From the NCBI RefSeq assembly GCF_036323735.1, contig NC_086028.1, positions 37,442,001 to 37,506,000 on the forward strand: DNA of 64,000 bases. The letters run 5' to 3'. How positions within the stretch are numbered: the first letter of the stretch is position 1; each line of letters opens with the position of its first letter. A program made the translations under genes and the position numbers. Origin of the DNA: Rattus norvegicus (lineage: Eukaryota > Chordata > Mammalia > Rodentia > Muridae). The notes beneath the pieces were generated by a model. That model had not been told where the DNA came from, ran no database searches, and saw nothing but the letters and a program-made list of their open reading frames with translations. Below, one piece after another: positions 1-10,782 of this stretch.

Positions 1-1340
1 TAATGGACTCAGGAAGGTACAACGAGGGATAAAGCCGTTGCATTGTATTGGTTAAATGACATTTAGAATGATTTGGCTGTCAGATTCGTAGAAAGGTTAT
101 GAACAGTGAATGAAAAATCTAAAATTAATCCCCTATTTCAAGAAAGTGTGATTTATACCACAATAAAATTAGATTTTTAGTTAAAGAAATTTAGTCATTA
201 AGGAAGGCCCATGCGCTCACTCTCGTTCCCAACCATCTGGCTTGATGCTTTCTGCAGAAAGTCTTCCTTTGGTGAGGCATCCAGGGCCCCCGATGTCACA
301 TGCATCGACAAAATCACTTCTCTATGCTTCCTGAGCTTTTAGGGGTTGTTCTCTCAAGGACTGGAAAGACAGATCCTGATTTACCCTCTATCATCAGAAA
401 GACGCTGAACTTCTGTTTCTTCAAAATGATCTTTTCAGTATTTCCTGGTTACTTTCAGTCACAGTGAGGATTAACTTTGGAGACCTCTGTGCCAAATACC
501 TACTAATCAAGGCTTGGACTCACTGTCACTTACATCAACACTACTCTGTGGAAACGTTCTATTACTGCCCAGGTCTCATACATACATAAACTGAAACTTA
601 GGAGACTTAAATGATTTAATGAAGGAGATATCTGTGTTTTTGGAGGGGTATCTGGCGGGGACAAGCTTGGGGCCGTCTGATCTCATAGCCTAGCTCTTCA
701 TTTGTGTCACATTTTCAGTAGTATTTGTGGGTTACTCATTTTGGTAAATAAGTGGCGTGGTATTTCAGACACTGGTGTGGAGCTCTGCCTGGGCCCCTTC
801 ATGTGTGGTCATCAGCAGAATATAGCCTCGTTCCCAGTAGAACTGACATTGAGAATCTCAAGACTGGGTCATCCATAAAGAACAAGAGAGCTGTGTCATC
901 TAGTTCTGGAGACAGGAATCCAAGAGCATGGCACCAATAGCAGGAGTGTGAGCTTTTGTGTTGTATCAAAGAATGGCAGAGAGCATCGCACAGTAAAGAC
1001 ACCAACACATGTGTGCACCAGAGACAAACCCAGCCTGAGTTATTGTTTTACCAGGGATCCATTCTAAGGATAACTAGTCCATTTTCTAACAGCACCCTTA
1101 GTCTGTGACCTCTTCACCCAAGGCTCCACTCTTTCACACTGTTACAGGGGTAATTAAGTTTCAATCTGTTTTGGAGAGGTCATACAAAGAATTTTCCTCC
1201 TCTTCTGCCTTATATACTGTGTAATTTAGAGTAGAGACCAAACTTTGTTCCCTCTGTTCAGCAATGTGTACTCTTGTGTAATGTCTTACCCTTCTAATTT
1301 CAACACACGGATATCAGAGCTATAGCAGAGTGTACATTTC
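1..1340. other. Unique sequence, no gene seen
   Basis: No repeat family, long open frame, CpG cluster or exon-like structure is recognised. Open frames here are under 75 codons and resemble no known protein. Confidence 0.5.
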
Positions 1341-1344
1341 CTGA

Positions 1345-1745
1345 GTGCAAAGCTCAATTAATTATGACAAAGTAAACAGGTGTGACTGGCACCAAAGCCA
1401 TGATTAGAACATTCCCAGCACCCCAGAACCACCCCAACCCCCGTGTCCTTCTCATTACCCCCCCAAAGGTTACCACTAGTCCCCAGATGGCTTGTTTCTA
1501 GAATTCAAAGGAGTAGACTCTTACGATTGTCCTCTTCTGTCCTTCAACCTTGCTCTGGAGACTTAGCCAGCCCTTTCTGGTGTGCAGAGATCTGTTCCGT
1601 GCACTGCTGTCAAGTTCGCACTTGCGCCCTTGGGCCACAGTTTATTTTTCCATTTGACATCGATTAGTGTTTGGATTGGTCCCCGTTCTTGGCTATCCTG
1701 CACGGAGCTGTGAGCTGAAACCAACTTGCCTTTTGGTCCTTCTAG
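1345..1745 (-). mobile_element. Ancient L1 (L1M-like) 3' region, antisense
   Basis: Read on the + strand, this follows the order of the antisense 3' part of old mammalian L1: a CAAAGTAAAC block, a C-rich stretch, TTTCTAGAATTC, then CACAGTTTATTTTTCCATTTGACAT and TTCTTGGCTATCCTG. Divergence is high, so the insertion should predate rodents. Borders are approximate. Confidence 0.55.
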
Positions 1746-1914
1746 GGCTGTACTTCCCGTTCTTTCTCTCCAGCCCCCATCTATTCTTTTAAATATAAGA
1801 TTCTGAAATCTTTCTGCGTTGAATCTATGCCGTCCTCTTCGCTTCTTGGAATTAAGGAGTCGTGAACTTGAAGAGGTATTGTGATCACTAATTGTCCTGT
1901 ATGCCTTTTTCTTT
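1746..1914. other. Unassigned spacer
   Basis: AT-rich sequence between two L1 fragments; nothing specific is recognised. Confidence 0.4.
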
Positions 1915-2445
1915 ATTGAATTTTTTTATACAGTATATTTTGATTATTTTTCCCTTCTCCTAGTTTCTCTCAGGTCTTCCTTACCTCTCTACCTCTCCGG
2001 GTTTATAGTCTCTCTCTACATATTTGCCACAACAACACCAACACCCAAACGAAGCTCAGAACAAGTAACTCCAGTACAATAGCAAGTGCCAAAGCAAAAA
2101 TTAAACAAAAAGCCCACCAAACCCATCAAGTTTATTTTGTGTTCCTGTCGTGTCGTACGCCTAGGTGTGGGCCTGTCTTGGATTATGGTTGATAGCCCCG
2201 TGACACTGTGGAAAACTGTCTTTGCCTTTGTCAACAGGTATCAATCACAAACAGCTTCTTGGTTAGGGGCGGACCTTGGTGTCAACTTCTCCTATCAGTG
2301 CTAAGACACTGTCTGACTTGAACCTGTGTGGGTCATGTGTGTGATGCCATAGTCTTTGCAAGTTCGTTTGTGCATCAATCCTGCTGTGTTGGGAAGATGG
2401 ATGACTTGGAGTCATCTACAGCCTCTGGCTCTAAGCTCTTTCCAC
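1915..2445 (-). mobile_element. Lx-type L1 3' UTR, antisense
   Basis: Landmarks of the rodent Lx-type L1 3' UTR complement occur in order: the T-rich start, CTTGGATTATGGTTGATA, CAGGTATCAATCACAAACAG, CTTCTTGGTTAGGGG, TTGAACCTGTG and TGCATCAATCCTG. No ORF2 is attached, so the copy is strongly 5'-truncated. Confidence 0.7.
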
Positions 2446-2534
2446 CTGTTCTGATGGACAGCTAACTTCGGGTGGAATTGGTAAATCAGAAAGACAGATA
2501 TCACAACAATTGTGATGTTTAAAAAAATACTTAC

Positions 2535-2640
2535 AGCGAGCAGATCTCTGTGAATTTAAGCCAGCCTGGTTTATAGAGAGATACCCTTGTCTCAAAAACA
2601 AAAACCAACCAACCAACCAACCAACCAACCAACAACAACA
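2535..2640 (+). mobile_element. B1 SINE 3' fragment with (CCAA)n tail
   Basis: GCAGATCTCTGTGAATTTAA, CCAGCCTGGTTTATAGAGAG and CTTGTCTCAAAAAC are the right end of a B1 (7SL-derived) SINE. The A-rich tail has become (CCAA)n and (AAC)n between about 2605 and 2640. The left half is missing. Confidence 0.75.
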
Positions 2641-2689
2641 ACATCAAAACCCAAAAAACAAAAAGTAAAGAAATATTCACTAATTATTT

Positions 2690-2910
2690 TGTTTATTTTT
2701 TAGAGATAGTCTCATGTAGCCCAGGCTGACTTTAACTTCTCTATGTACCAGAGGGTGGCCTTGAACTCCCAATCCTGTGCCTCCGCCTGCCCACTGCTGA
2801 TGTCACAGGTGTGTACCACCATACCTCATTTATTTTCATGGCTCTGGATATGGAATCCCGAGCTTCACAGATGCTTAGTCGAACACCCAGCCAACCAAGC
2901 TGCCTCCCAG
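2690..2910 (-). mobile_element. B4-type (B1 plus ID) SINE, minus
   Basis: The + strand begins with a complemented B1 (AGAGATAGTCTCATGTAGCC, AGGCTGACTTTAACTTC, TGCCTCCGCCTGCC, CAGGTGTGTACCACC). It runs into a decayed tRNA/ID-like part ending near CACCCAGCCAACCAAGC. A B1 body joined to a tRNA-like head is the arrangement of the B4 family. Confidence 0.65.
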
Positions 2911-3384
2911 ACCCAAAATATGTCGGTTCACGGGATTTGATACGGAGAATTGGGTTAAGCAGATGCTAAAGGATTTTTAAAGGCAACAAAAGACACCCTG
3001 TGATAAACACAGGCTTTGTTCCTGGAGAGGAACACACACAGGGCTAGATCTTCGACTTACGAAGGGCAACCCTGCTGTTGCTGGAAAACAATAGCCACTC
3101 CAGACCTGTGAAGGCATTTGGCATTTTAAAACGGCTTTAAATGAAAAGGTGTGTTGTCGATTCTGCAGTTGGCAGTACGATTCCCTTGCTTGACAATGTG
3201 CTGCCCACATCTTTTGCTCATATTTCAGTGGGGCTGTTTGTATGTCTCTTATCTACAGAGATACTTTATAGATTCGGAGTTAGAGAGAGACACACAGAGA
3301 GACACCAGAACGTTTCCCACAAGACCCCTGCACCTCTTTAACCAGTTCTCAGTGTTATGTTCTGCTGAGAGACTCACTGTGAGG
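2911..3384. other. Unique sequence
   Basis: No repeat or exon recognised. Overlapping open frames of up to 141 codons run into the neighbouring SINE and look fortuitous. Confidence 0.4.
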
Positions 3385-3560
3385 CTTGGAGCTCCATTCG
3401 GCTGCCAGAGCGCTTGCCCGGCATCTGTGAAGCCTCGGGTTCGATCTCCAGCAACGCATAAACCAACCATGGTGGTTCATACCTGTAATCCCAGCACTGG
3501 AGAGGCGGAGGCAGGAGGATTAGAAGTTCAAAGTCATCCTCCACACAGAGTTGAAGCTTT
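3385..3560 (+). mobile_element. B4/ID-type SINE
   Basis: A tRNA-like head with the internal promoter motif GGGTTCGATCTCC is followed by a B1-like body with CATGGTGGTTCATACCTGTA, ATCCCAGCACTGGAG and AAGTTCAAAGTCATCC. Confidence 0.7.
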
Positions 3561-4204
3561 CACCATCTCCGTCTGACCTATTAATGAACAAATGGCTCAG
3601 TTTGATCAAGTCTAAGATATCAGTCTTCTTTGATAGGCTCCTTTTGTAACCCTCCAGAGACATGTCCACCCTCTTATGGTCACCAAGACACGGCTTGAAG
3701 CCACCCTGGGTTTCCATTTCATGACCCTCGACCCTCAGACCCACTGTCCATCGGGAACTGACCTCTACCCGTGTATGGGGGGGTGTTGAGGTTTACTTTT
3801 TTGCCATGTAGACGTCCGACTGGTCTGACGCCATTGGCTGCAAAGACAATTGTCCCCTATTGTGTTACGGAGACACCGGAACTGGAAGGCGTGTGATTTG
3901 TTAGCCTCCTGCACCTCCCTCCTGCTTTGATTTGCTTTCTTAGGGATTTATCAAGCTATTAATCTTTCCAAAGAACCAACTTTTTCATGGTGCAATTTTC
4001 TTCCCTATTGTATTGATTTCTGCTCCTGTCATATTTCTTTCGTTCTACCCTTTGTGGACTTAAATTGTTATTTTTCTAGTTTTTAAAGATAAATGCTTAG
4101 GTCATTCATTTTCAGCCTTTTAAAAAATGTCCTTCAAGCAGGCATTTGAGGCTATCATTTTCCTCTTAGCTGATATTTCCCACTTGGTTTTTTTGTTGTT
4201 GTTA

Positions 4205-4312
4205 TTGTTTTTGTTTTTGTTTTTTTTTTCAGTGTTAGGGACCAAATTCATGGCCCCATGTACCTAGGAAAGCACCCAACTGTTGAGCTGATCCCAGCCC
4301 TCTACCCCACAC
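4205..4312 (-). mobile_element. ID-type SINE fragment, minus
   Basis: A T-rich tail is followed by a complemented tRNA-like body (TGTTAGGGACCAAATTCATG, CACCCAACTGTTGAGCTGAT, CCCAGCCC). Decayed, and set inside the ancient L1. Confidence 0.5.
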
Positions 4313-4669
4313 TTGTGAAAATATTGTAATTCAATTCTTACTCTGCTCTGAAGAGCTTGCTTCTTGTGTAATTCCTCCCTGTGAGAGATCTGCTTTGTGA
4401 TCTACGTGATGCGCTCTGGGATCTGTGGACAAATGTTTGTGGAAATTTGTCTCACTGCCTTTGTTACTGACTTCTACTTTGAAGTAACTATAGTCAGAAA
4501 GTTACACATGCTCTCAGTGTGGTTCCTGTGATTTGAAACTTGCCGAAGGTTCAGTAAGTTTTAATAAGTGATCTATGCAGAATGTGTTAGGCTCAGTGGT
4601 TGTGTGTACCATTAAGTCATGCTTCCTACTCATGGTGTTTGGCTCTTCTGTACACTGTACATACATTTC

Positions 4670-4775
4670 TCTGTGTATCTGTATGTCTGTTGGTCTATGT
4701 GTCTGTCTTTCTCTGTCTCTCTCTGTGTCTATCTCTGTCTCTCTGTCTCTGTGTGTGTGCGTGTGTGTGTTGTAT
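4670..4775. repeat. CTGT/CTCT and GT simple repeat
   Basis: Irregular TCTGT, CTCTCTGTCT and GTGTGTG motifs. The tract directly precedes a SINE in minus orientation and so probably grew from its 3' tail. Confidence 0.75.
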
Positions 4776-4789
4776 GTGCACATATATGT

Positions 4790-5040
4790 ATTCTAGTGCA
4801 TGCACTGGCCAGAGGAGGATGTCAGGTGCCCTGCTCTATAACTTTTATTCCCTTGAGACAGGGTCTAGAGTGAGGGTAGAAGTCAGTTAGCCACAGTGTC
4901 CTTCTGTTCCCACCATCTACAGTGCTATGGTTTTGAACATGCAGCCACCTCTGTTTTTGTACATGGGTGCTGGGATCCAAAGATAGTTCTTCATGTCTGT
5001 GCACACTTCCCACTGAGCCACCTCTCCGGCCTCTCTTCTG
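4790..5040 (-). mobile_element. tRNA/B1 composite SINE, minus
   Basis: GCCAGAGGAGGATGTCAGGT, a B1-like centre (TTGAGACAGGGTCTAGAGTG), GGGTGCTGGGATCC and the terminal CACTGAGCCACCTCTCCGGC form a composite SINE read on the complement. The family is probably B4-type; the exact name is uncertain. Confidence 0.6.
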
Positions 5041-5145
5041 TATTCTCCCTGATTTCCCCTCGGCTTGTTCTGCTATTGATAGAGATTTCTTAAGTTTAAC
5101 TCCTATTGTATCCTAAAAAAATGTCTTTTTTCTAGTTCTTTTAGC

Positions 5146-5157
5146 ATGAGTGAGTGA

Positions 5158-5202
<45 letters not shown>
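5146..5202. repeat. (GAGT)n(GT)n microsatellite
   Basis: Four GAGT units run into about 20 GT units. Confidence 0.95.
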
Positions 5203-5204
<2 letters not shown>

Positions 5205-5500
5205 AGGTTCTACTATTAGATGTATATATTAGGAACCATCATTTTTTATCACTAATACTAGTTCTTGCTTTAGAGTCTATTTATCTACACCACGTTTTAT
5301 TTGGTTGGAACTGTGGTATATCTGTTTTTAAACATGTTTACATTCCAGCTCTTTTATGGGCTGGTAGTTATCATGTATCTCTTCTAAGCAGCATGCAGTT
5401 AGAGGTGGGTTTTGTTTGTTCCATTTTGTTCCTTGTTTCAGTCCATGCTTGTTTTACTTTGGAGTGGACACTTTTTCTTATTGCCCCGTTCCACTGGCCT

Positions 5501-6291
5501 CAATTGCGTTATAGTACCAGGGAAGGCCCGTTATGGAAAAGCTACCTCTTTTTAGCTAAAAGAATAAAATGTACCTCTGGGTAGAGCCTTGACTCCACTT
5601 GCCTGGCCAATCATCTGCCTAAGGTGCTTCTCCTCAGGAAAGCTGATTCCCCTCAAGGCATGCCAAGGAGATGGTAGGAATAATTGTTTCTTTAATGAGA
5701 TAATGTACCTTACCTTCCCAGAAGCATGCAGTCGTTTATGGAGCCACAGCCATGTGGCTGAGTTAAACTTGCCCAAGTATCTGAGTTGCTGAGAAGAGGG
5801 TAACTTTTCTCTTTTCTTCATTTTATCTCCTATCTCTTTTTCTTTTAGAGACTTCTCAAGGCCTGGGCATGGTTTTCCAGACACTCTGGGTTTTCTCACT
5901 TTCTCTGAAGTCTCCACCTCTCCCCTTGCCATTCACTGTTTGTCTGACATGTGCTTCCTTGCTGACCTTAGCTCCCAACTCAAAAGGCATGACTTTCCTG
6001 CTTCTCTGTATTCCTCCTGCTAGTGCCTGATGTATTTAAATTCTAAAACAAAAAGTCTTCTTAAGCTTTCTTCCAAGTCCATCCTTTAACATTCCCAAGA
6101 GAGGAGTCCAGCTTTCCCAGAAAGATGACGCCCAATGTGGGACTTCCCAAAATGTCCACTAACGAAAACATTTCTATTTTTAATCATTTTTCGGAGTGGG
6201 GGTGGTAATTCTAGGACAGTCCAACACTTCTATTTCATTTGATCTTCTGAACGTTAGTGTTCTTATTCTCATCTAAGTTAGCTTTTACAGT
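5501..6291. other. No gene recognised
   Basis: Largely unique sequence. A 126-codon antisense open frame at 5552-5932 has no recognisable domain and an ordinary basic, low-complexity start. Confidence 0.4.
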
Positions 6292-6307
6292 ATAAGTCAC
6301 TAATGTT

Positions 6308-6410
6308 TTTTTTTTCTTTTTCTTTTTTCATTTTTTTCGGAGCTGGGGACCGAACCCAGGCCTTGCACTTGCTAGGCAAGCGCTCTACCACTGAGCTAAA
6401 TCCCCAACCC
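6308..6410 (-). mobile_element. ID SINE, young, with perfect target-site duplication
   Basis: After a T-rich tail (6308-6337), the complement carries a near-consensus ID body: CGGAGCTGGGGACCGAACCC, TTGCACTTGCTAGGCAAGCG, CTCTACCACTGAGCTAAATC and CCCAACCC. The tRNA-type A and B boxes are intact. ATAAGTCACTAATGTT is repeated exactly on both sides (6292-6307 and 6411-6426), so both borders are fixed to the base. Confidence 0.95.
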
Positions 6411-6659
6411 ATAAGTCACTAATGTTAAACAGTATTTTAATATTTATATTTACCCTTTAATCTTTTATGACACTTCTTATTCATCCTTACATGGCTATAT
6501 ATTTAGCTCAACAATTTTCTTTTGCTTAAATTTCCTTCTCATATCACAATTGTGAATCTACAATATTATCTCTTAAATTTTGTTTGGCTAATAGATCTTT
6601 ATTTCACCTTCACTTAGTTTAGCATATTATTATCTGAATTTTTAAAAGATTTGTTTCAA

Positions 6660-6745
6660 ATTTTTTATGCTTCTGTCTTTCTCTTTGTTTCTCTCCCTCT
6701 CCCTCCCTCTCCATCTTCCTCTCCCTCCCTCCTTCTCTCTTCCCC
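6660..6745. repeat. Pyrimidine (CT/CCCT) tract
   Basis: A polypyrimidine stretch with CTCCCTCC motifs adjoins the tail side of a minus-strand SINE. Confidence 0.85.
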
Positions 6746-6905
6746 GCTTGCACATGCACACATACCCAACAGGTAAACCCAGATGCTGAAGTCGAATCCC
6801 TTGGAGCTGGAGTTATAGGTGGTTGTGAGACACCTGACAAAGATGCTTGGAGCCAAACTATAGTCTACTGCAAGAGCAGTATGTGCTCTTAACTACTGAG
6901 CACAC
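6746..6905 (-). mobile_element. B3-like SINE, minus, entered by B2 at its head
   Basis: CCCTTGGAGCTGGAGTTATA, GGTGGTTGTGAGACACCTGA, GCAAGAGCAGTATGTGCTCT and TAACTACTGAG are the complement of a B3-type SINE. Its head is cut by the B2 whose duplicated target is TGAGCACACACTCTT. Confidence 0.65.
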
Positions 6906-6911
6906 ACTCTT

Positions 6912-7130
6912 TTTTTTTTTTTTTTATACAGCATGGAATCTTTTTTTTTTTTTTAAGATTTATTCATTTTTATATATAAGTACACTGTAGCTGTCTTCAG
7001 ATACACCAGAAGAGGGCATCAGATCTCTTTACAGATGGTTGTGAGCCACCATGTGGTTGCTGGGAATTGAACTCATGACCTCTGGAAGAGCAGTCGGGTG
7101 CTCTTAACCGCTGAGCCATCTCTCCAGCCC
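6912..7130 (-). mobile_element. B2 SINE with target-site duplication and split A-tail
   Basis: The complement gives a clean B2: TTCAGATACACCAGAAGAGG, CCACCATGTGGTTGCTGGGA, TTGAACTCATGACCTCTGG and TAACCGCTGAGCCATCTCTC. TGAGCACACACTCTT flanks it exactly (6897-6911 and 7131-7145). The tail consists of two T-runs (to 6925 and 6941-6954) separated by 15 non-T-rich bases at 6926-6940, all within one duplication. Confidence 0.95.
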
Positions 7131-7145
7131 TGAGCACACACTCTT

Positions 7146-7789
7146 AACTCTTGAACTCCAATCCCTATTTCCCCCCTCAGGATGTAGAATTCCAAGTTTT
7201 TGTTTGCCAGACTTTAAGAACAGTATTTAAGGACACTGATTTTCTATAGATGCTGTGTAGAAATGGGACCAGCTGCTCTCTGGCTAGTCTTAAGTCACCT
7301 CTTCTTCCTCTTTCTCCTCCTCTTCCTCCTCCCTCTTCTTTCACAGTCATTCAGCTGTTTTGCTGTGGGAATCCAGGGATGGATATCTTTGCGGTTAGAG
7401 TTTGTAGACGTCTCAAATTTCTGGCTTGCTGTCATTCATTAATTAAAAGAAAATTTGCAGACAGTCTCTTCAAATACCAATTCTGCTCATTCTTCCTTGA
7501 TTTCCAATTACACCCATGTTTGACCTTTTTGCTGGGTTATGTGTCTCTAACGCACACATCATTTTAATTCCTGTGTTTTTCATCATACTGCTTCAGTTTG
7601 ATTGTTTTTTTACTGACCTACCTCTCGTCCAGCTATTCCTTATTTTTGGCCATTAAATTTTCAGATCAGAATGTCCACTTAGCTCTTTAAATAGATTTTA
7701 GTTTTATGAAGAAACAGAAGACCTTTTTTAAAATTTTTTCAACATTTTAGCCATATTCTTTTAAATTTTTTTAAACTTACGCTTCTCTC
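7146..7789. other. No gene recognised; CT-rich tract at 7285-7342
   Basis: AT-rich sequence with a short CTT/CCT polypyrimidine tract. A 105-codon frame crosses this tract and is compositionally driven. Confidence 0.4.
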
Positions 7790-8220
7790 ATATATTATGT
7801 CCCAACTGCAGTTTCCCTTCTCTCTTCTCCTCTCAGACCCTCCCCCATCCATTCCTCGTTCATTTCTCTTTAGGAAAGAATAGGCCTCCTATGAATATCA
7901 ACCAACCATGGCATAGCGAATTACAGTAAGACTAGGTATCTCTCCTCATATTAAGGCTAGACAAGGCAACCCAGTAGGAAGAAAGAAGTCCCAAAAGCAG
8001 ACAACAGAAACAGAGAGCCCCTTTTCCCACTGTTAGAAGTCCCACAAGATATCCAAGCTACACAACTATAACTAATGTGCAATAGGCCTAAGTTAGACCC
8101 ATACAGGTCCATGGATGTTGGTTCAGTCTCTGTGAGCCCCTATGGGCCCAGGTTAGTTAGTTCTGTGGGTTTCTTGTCTTTTAGCCATATTCTAAAGCCA
8201 GTGCCTGCTGATGTAGAGTC
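7790..8220 (-). mobile_element. L1 3' UTR fragment, antisense
   Basis: Rodent L1 3' UTR complement landmarks occur in order: AGGCTAGACAAGGCAACCCA, AAGTCCCAAAAGCAG, CCACTGTTAGAAGTCCCACA, CAAGCTACACAACTATAAC and CTGTGAGCCCCTATGGGCCC followed by AGGTTAGTTAGTTCTGT. Confidence 0.75.
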
Positions 8221-8784
8221 TAGATAACCAGTGGGTCTGCTTGGGTAACCTGAGGTCTCTTTTCTTGGCTTTTATTTATTTAATGCTGTCTCTTGTCATG
8301 CTTGGCAATTTTGGCCTGGATGCTGGAGAGTGTATAAGGATCCTTAGGGATAACTCTTTTAGCTTTCTTGAGTTACCATTTTGTTTTGTTTTGTTTTGTT
8401 TTGTTTTGTTTTCCCTAGGCACAAAGAATGCTTGAAGGTCATCTTACTCTATTCAGGTACACAAGTTATTTGAGAATATTGTGATCCTATAAAACCTGTT
8501 CATGCACCAAGGACATTCTTTCCCAGTTAACTTCTGTCTTCCTGGCATCATGTTAACCATCAAAATCTATACTTAGGTTTTATTATTTGAGGCCTATTTT
8601 AAACTACTTTCATTTTTTTTTAAGTGTGGACTGCATTTTTCCTTGTTTCTTGGCCCCTTGTCCAGTATATGTACAGCTTAGTCAGACCTCAGGGAAATTT
8701 TGTGCACACCAGCATGCTCATTTCTTTCCAGATCCCTTTTGTAGGATTTAAAAAAAAAGTGTAAAGAGTATTTTATGACGCGGG
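8221..8784. other. Unassigned, with (TTTTG)n at 8379-8412
   Basis: Six to seven TTTTG units are clear. The rest is AT-rich and may be further decayed L1, which I could not confirm. Confidence 0.5.
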
Positions 8785-9110
8785 TGTGCTGGTTGGTTTT
8801 CATTGTCAACTGAACACAAACTGGATTCACCAGAAAAGATGGACCACAACTGAGTAATTGCCTTCATCAGACTGGCCCACAGCCATGTCTGGAAGGCATT
8901 TTCCTGATTGCTAATTGATAGAGAAGGTCCCAGCTCACTGTGGGGGATGCCACTCCTAGGCAGGTGACCTGAGTTGCTGAGTACAGGAAAGTGAGCCTGG
9001 AAGCCAGACAGTATCATCCCTCCATGGCCTCTGCTTCAGTTCCTGCCTCCAGGTTCCTGCCTCCAGCTCCTACCCAGACTTCTCTGACTAAAGAGCTATT
9101 GTCTGGTCAA
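8785..9110 (+). mobile_element. MaLR/ORR1-related LTR-like repeat
   Basis: A high-copy rodent repeat: GTTTTCATTGTCAACTG, CACAAACTGG, CCTTCATCAGACTGGCC, CCTGATTGCTAATTGATAG, CCCAGCTCACTGTGGG and TCCATGGCCTCTGCTTCAGT with TTCCTGCCTCCAGG. Related copies in this window end in CCCTAACTAAG, as do ORR1-like LTRs. The end is decayed here. Confidence 0.65.
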
Positions 9111-9236
9111 GTTTCATTCTTCTGCTCGTAGAAATCTGTTTTTCCCAAACACTATTTGTTACAAGGGGACATGTCATGTTTTTGCTACAATTATTTTTTT
9201 TAACCTTTGCCAAGAACCAGATGCTGATAGCTATCT

Positions 9237-9237
<1 letters not shown>

Positions 9238-9281
<44 letters not shown>
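9238..9281. repeat. (TG)22 microsatellite
   Basis: An uninterrupted TG run inside the ancient L1. Confidence 0.97.
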
Positions 9282-9282
<1 letters not shown>

Positions 9283-9892
9283 TGAACCACTTTGGTCGTT
9301 TTGTGTCTTTTATGCTTCTTTATGAAATTTAAGATCGTCTTGAAATATATGATTAGAGTTTTGATAGGACATGCTCTAAGTTTATGGATTGTATTTGGTA
9401 ATATGACCATGTTAACAGTATTGATTCTGCTGGTCCATGAGTGGCCTTTCCTACTTCTACATCTTTCTATCTTCTAAGGTCTTCATCCATATTTTATAAT
9501 TTCTCTTTTAAGAGATCTCTCACCTCCTTGGTTGGGCTTATTTCTGAAAACCTTGTTATTTTTCAGACCTTTATTAAAGTGATTGTTTTCGAATGTTTTT
9601 CATTGTTGGTATATTTAAAAGCTACTGGTTTTTGCATGTTAATTTTAAATCATGCTACTTTACTGAATTGGTTTAACAAGTTTAAGAGTTTTAGTGGAGT
9701 CCTTGGGGTCCTGTAAGTATTTGGATTGTATTGTTTGCAAATGGGGCTGACTTGACATCTTCCCTTTCTGCTTGTTCCCCTTTTATTTCTCTTGCCTCAT
9801 TGCTCACGCCGAAATTCCTTGTTCTATAAGTAGTAGATTAAATCATCATGGTGAGTGTATAGACTATTTAGTTTCTGATTTTAGAGATATTG

Positions 9893-10009
9893 TTTTTGTT
9901 TATTTTTTTGTTTTTCGAGACAAGGTTTCTCTGTGTAACCCTGGCTGTCTCGGAACTCACTCTGTAGACCAGGCTAGCCTCAAACTTGGTGATCTGCTTG
10001 CCTTAGACT
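9893..10009 (-). mobile_element. B1 SINE, minus, truncated
   Basis: CGAGACAAGGTTTCTCTGTG, TAACCCTGGCTGTCTCGGAA and CTCACTCTGTAGACCAGGCT followed by AGCCTCAAACTTGGTGATCT are the complement of a B1 right half. The left end is missing. Confidence 0.9.
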
Positions 10010-10544
10010 TTCATTTATTCTGTATGGTGTTGGTTGTGGGTTAGTTGTGTATGTCCTTTCCCTGGTGTAGTCATGGTCCATCTTTACCTAGTTTCTTGAA
10101 GGTAATGTTGAATTTTGCCAAGGGAATATTTTTCCTGAATAGTTGGTTACATGATTTTTGTTTTTGATTAATTTTACATCTACAGATTACCTAAGTTGAA
10201 CCATCCTGGCCTTCTAAGAATAACTTGATTGTGATACGTGATATTTTTAACATGTTTTTTAATTTGGTTTGTATGTATTTGTAAGGTTTTGTGTGTGTGT
10301 ATGTGTGTGTATGTGTGTTCATCAAAGATGTTGGTTTGTAGTTTTAGTTTGGGTTTGCCCATATACAATTTGAATATTGAGGTAATATTGGTTTCACAGA
10401 ATGAATTTGAAAACAGTTGCACCCATTTTGTTTTTATGGAATACTTCAATGAACAGCATCACCACTTTTTCAGATGGCTGTAGCTTTCGTCAAAGACTGG
10501 TTTTCATTGTTCAGAAACTTTATTTCTATATAATCTCATTTCTT

Positions 10545-10782
10545 TTTTCTTTTTTTAAGATTTACTTTATCATATGTATATGAGTGTGTTACCTGTATGT
10601 GTGTATGTTTATATATACCACATACATTCATGATTCCTGCTGGGGTCAAAAGAAGGTATTGAATCCCTTGGAGCTAGAGTAACAGATGTTCATGAACACC
10701 ATGTGGGTGCTGGGAACCCAACCTGGGTCTTTTGCAAAACTAACGAATGCAGTTAACTTCTAAGTCACCTCTCTAGCCCCTT
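10545..10782 (-). mobile_element. B3 SINE, minus
   Basis: A T-rich start, GGGTCAAAAGAAGGTATTGA, CCCTTGGAGCTAGAGTAACA, CACCATGTGGGTGCTGGGAA and the terminal AAGTCACCTCTCTAGCCCC form a complemented B3. It interrupts the L1 reverse-transcriptase region. Confidence 0.8.

Larger units (their letters stand above)
3925..5500 (-). mobile_element. Ancient L1 ORF2 region, antisense, interrupted
   Basis: Complement of old L1 ORF2. ATCTTTCCAAAGAACCAACT with GATTTCTGCTCCTGTC (about 3970-4030) is the reverse-transcriptase part. The TTAGAGTCTATTTATCTACA block and AGCAGCATGCAGTTAGAGGT (5270-5410) belong to the endonuclease side. An ID-type SINE (4205-4312), a pyrimidine/GT tract with SINE (4670-5040) and a GT tract (5146-5202) lie within it. 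No frame survives. Confidence 0.6.

Noticed and set aside
3151..3576. 141-codon frame as a gene
   Set aside because: It runs into a B4/ID SINE and shows no recognisable protein features.
5552..5932. 126-codon antisense frame as a gene
   Set aside because: No domain, no splice or promoter context; its length is within chance for this much sequence.
6338..6410. A tRNA gene
   Set aside because: The tRNA-like A and B boxes belong to an ID SINE with an A-tail and a target-site duplication.
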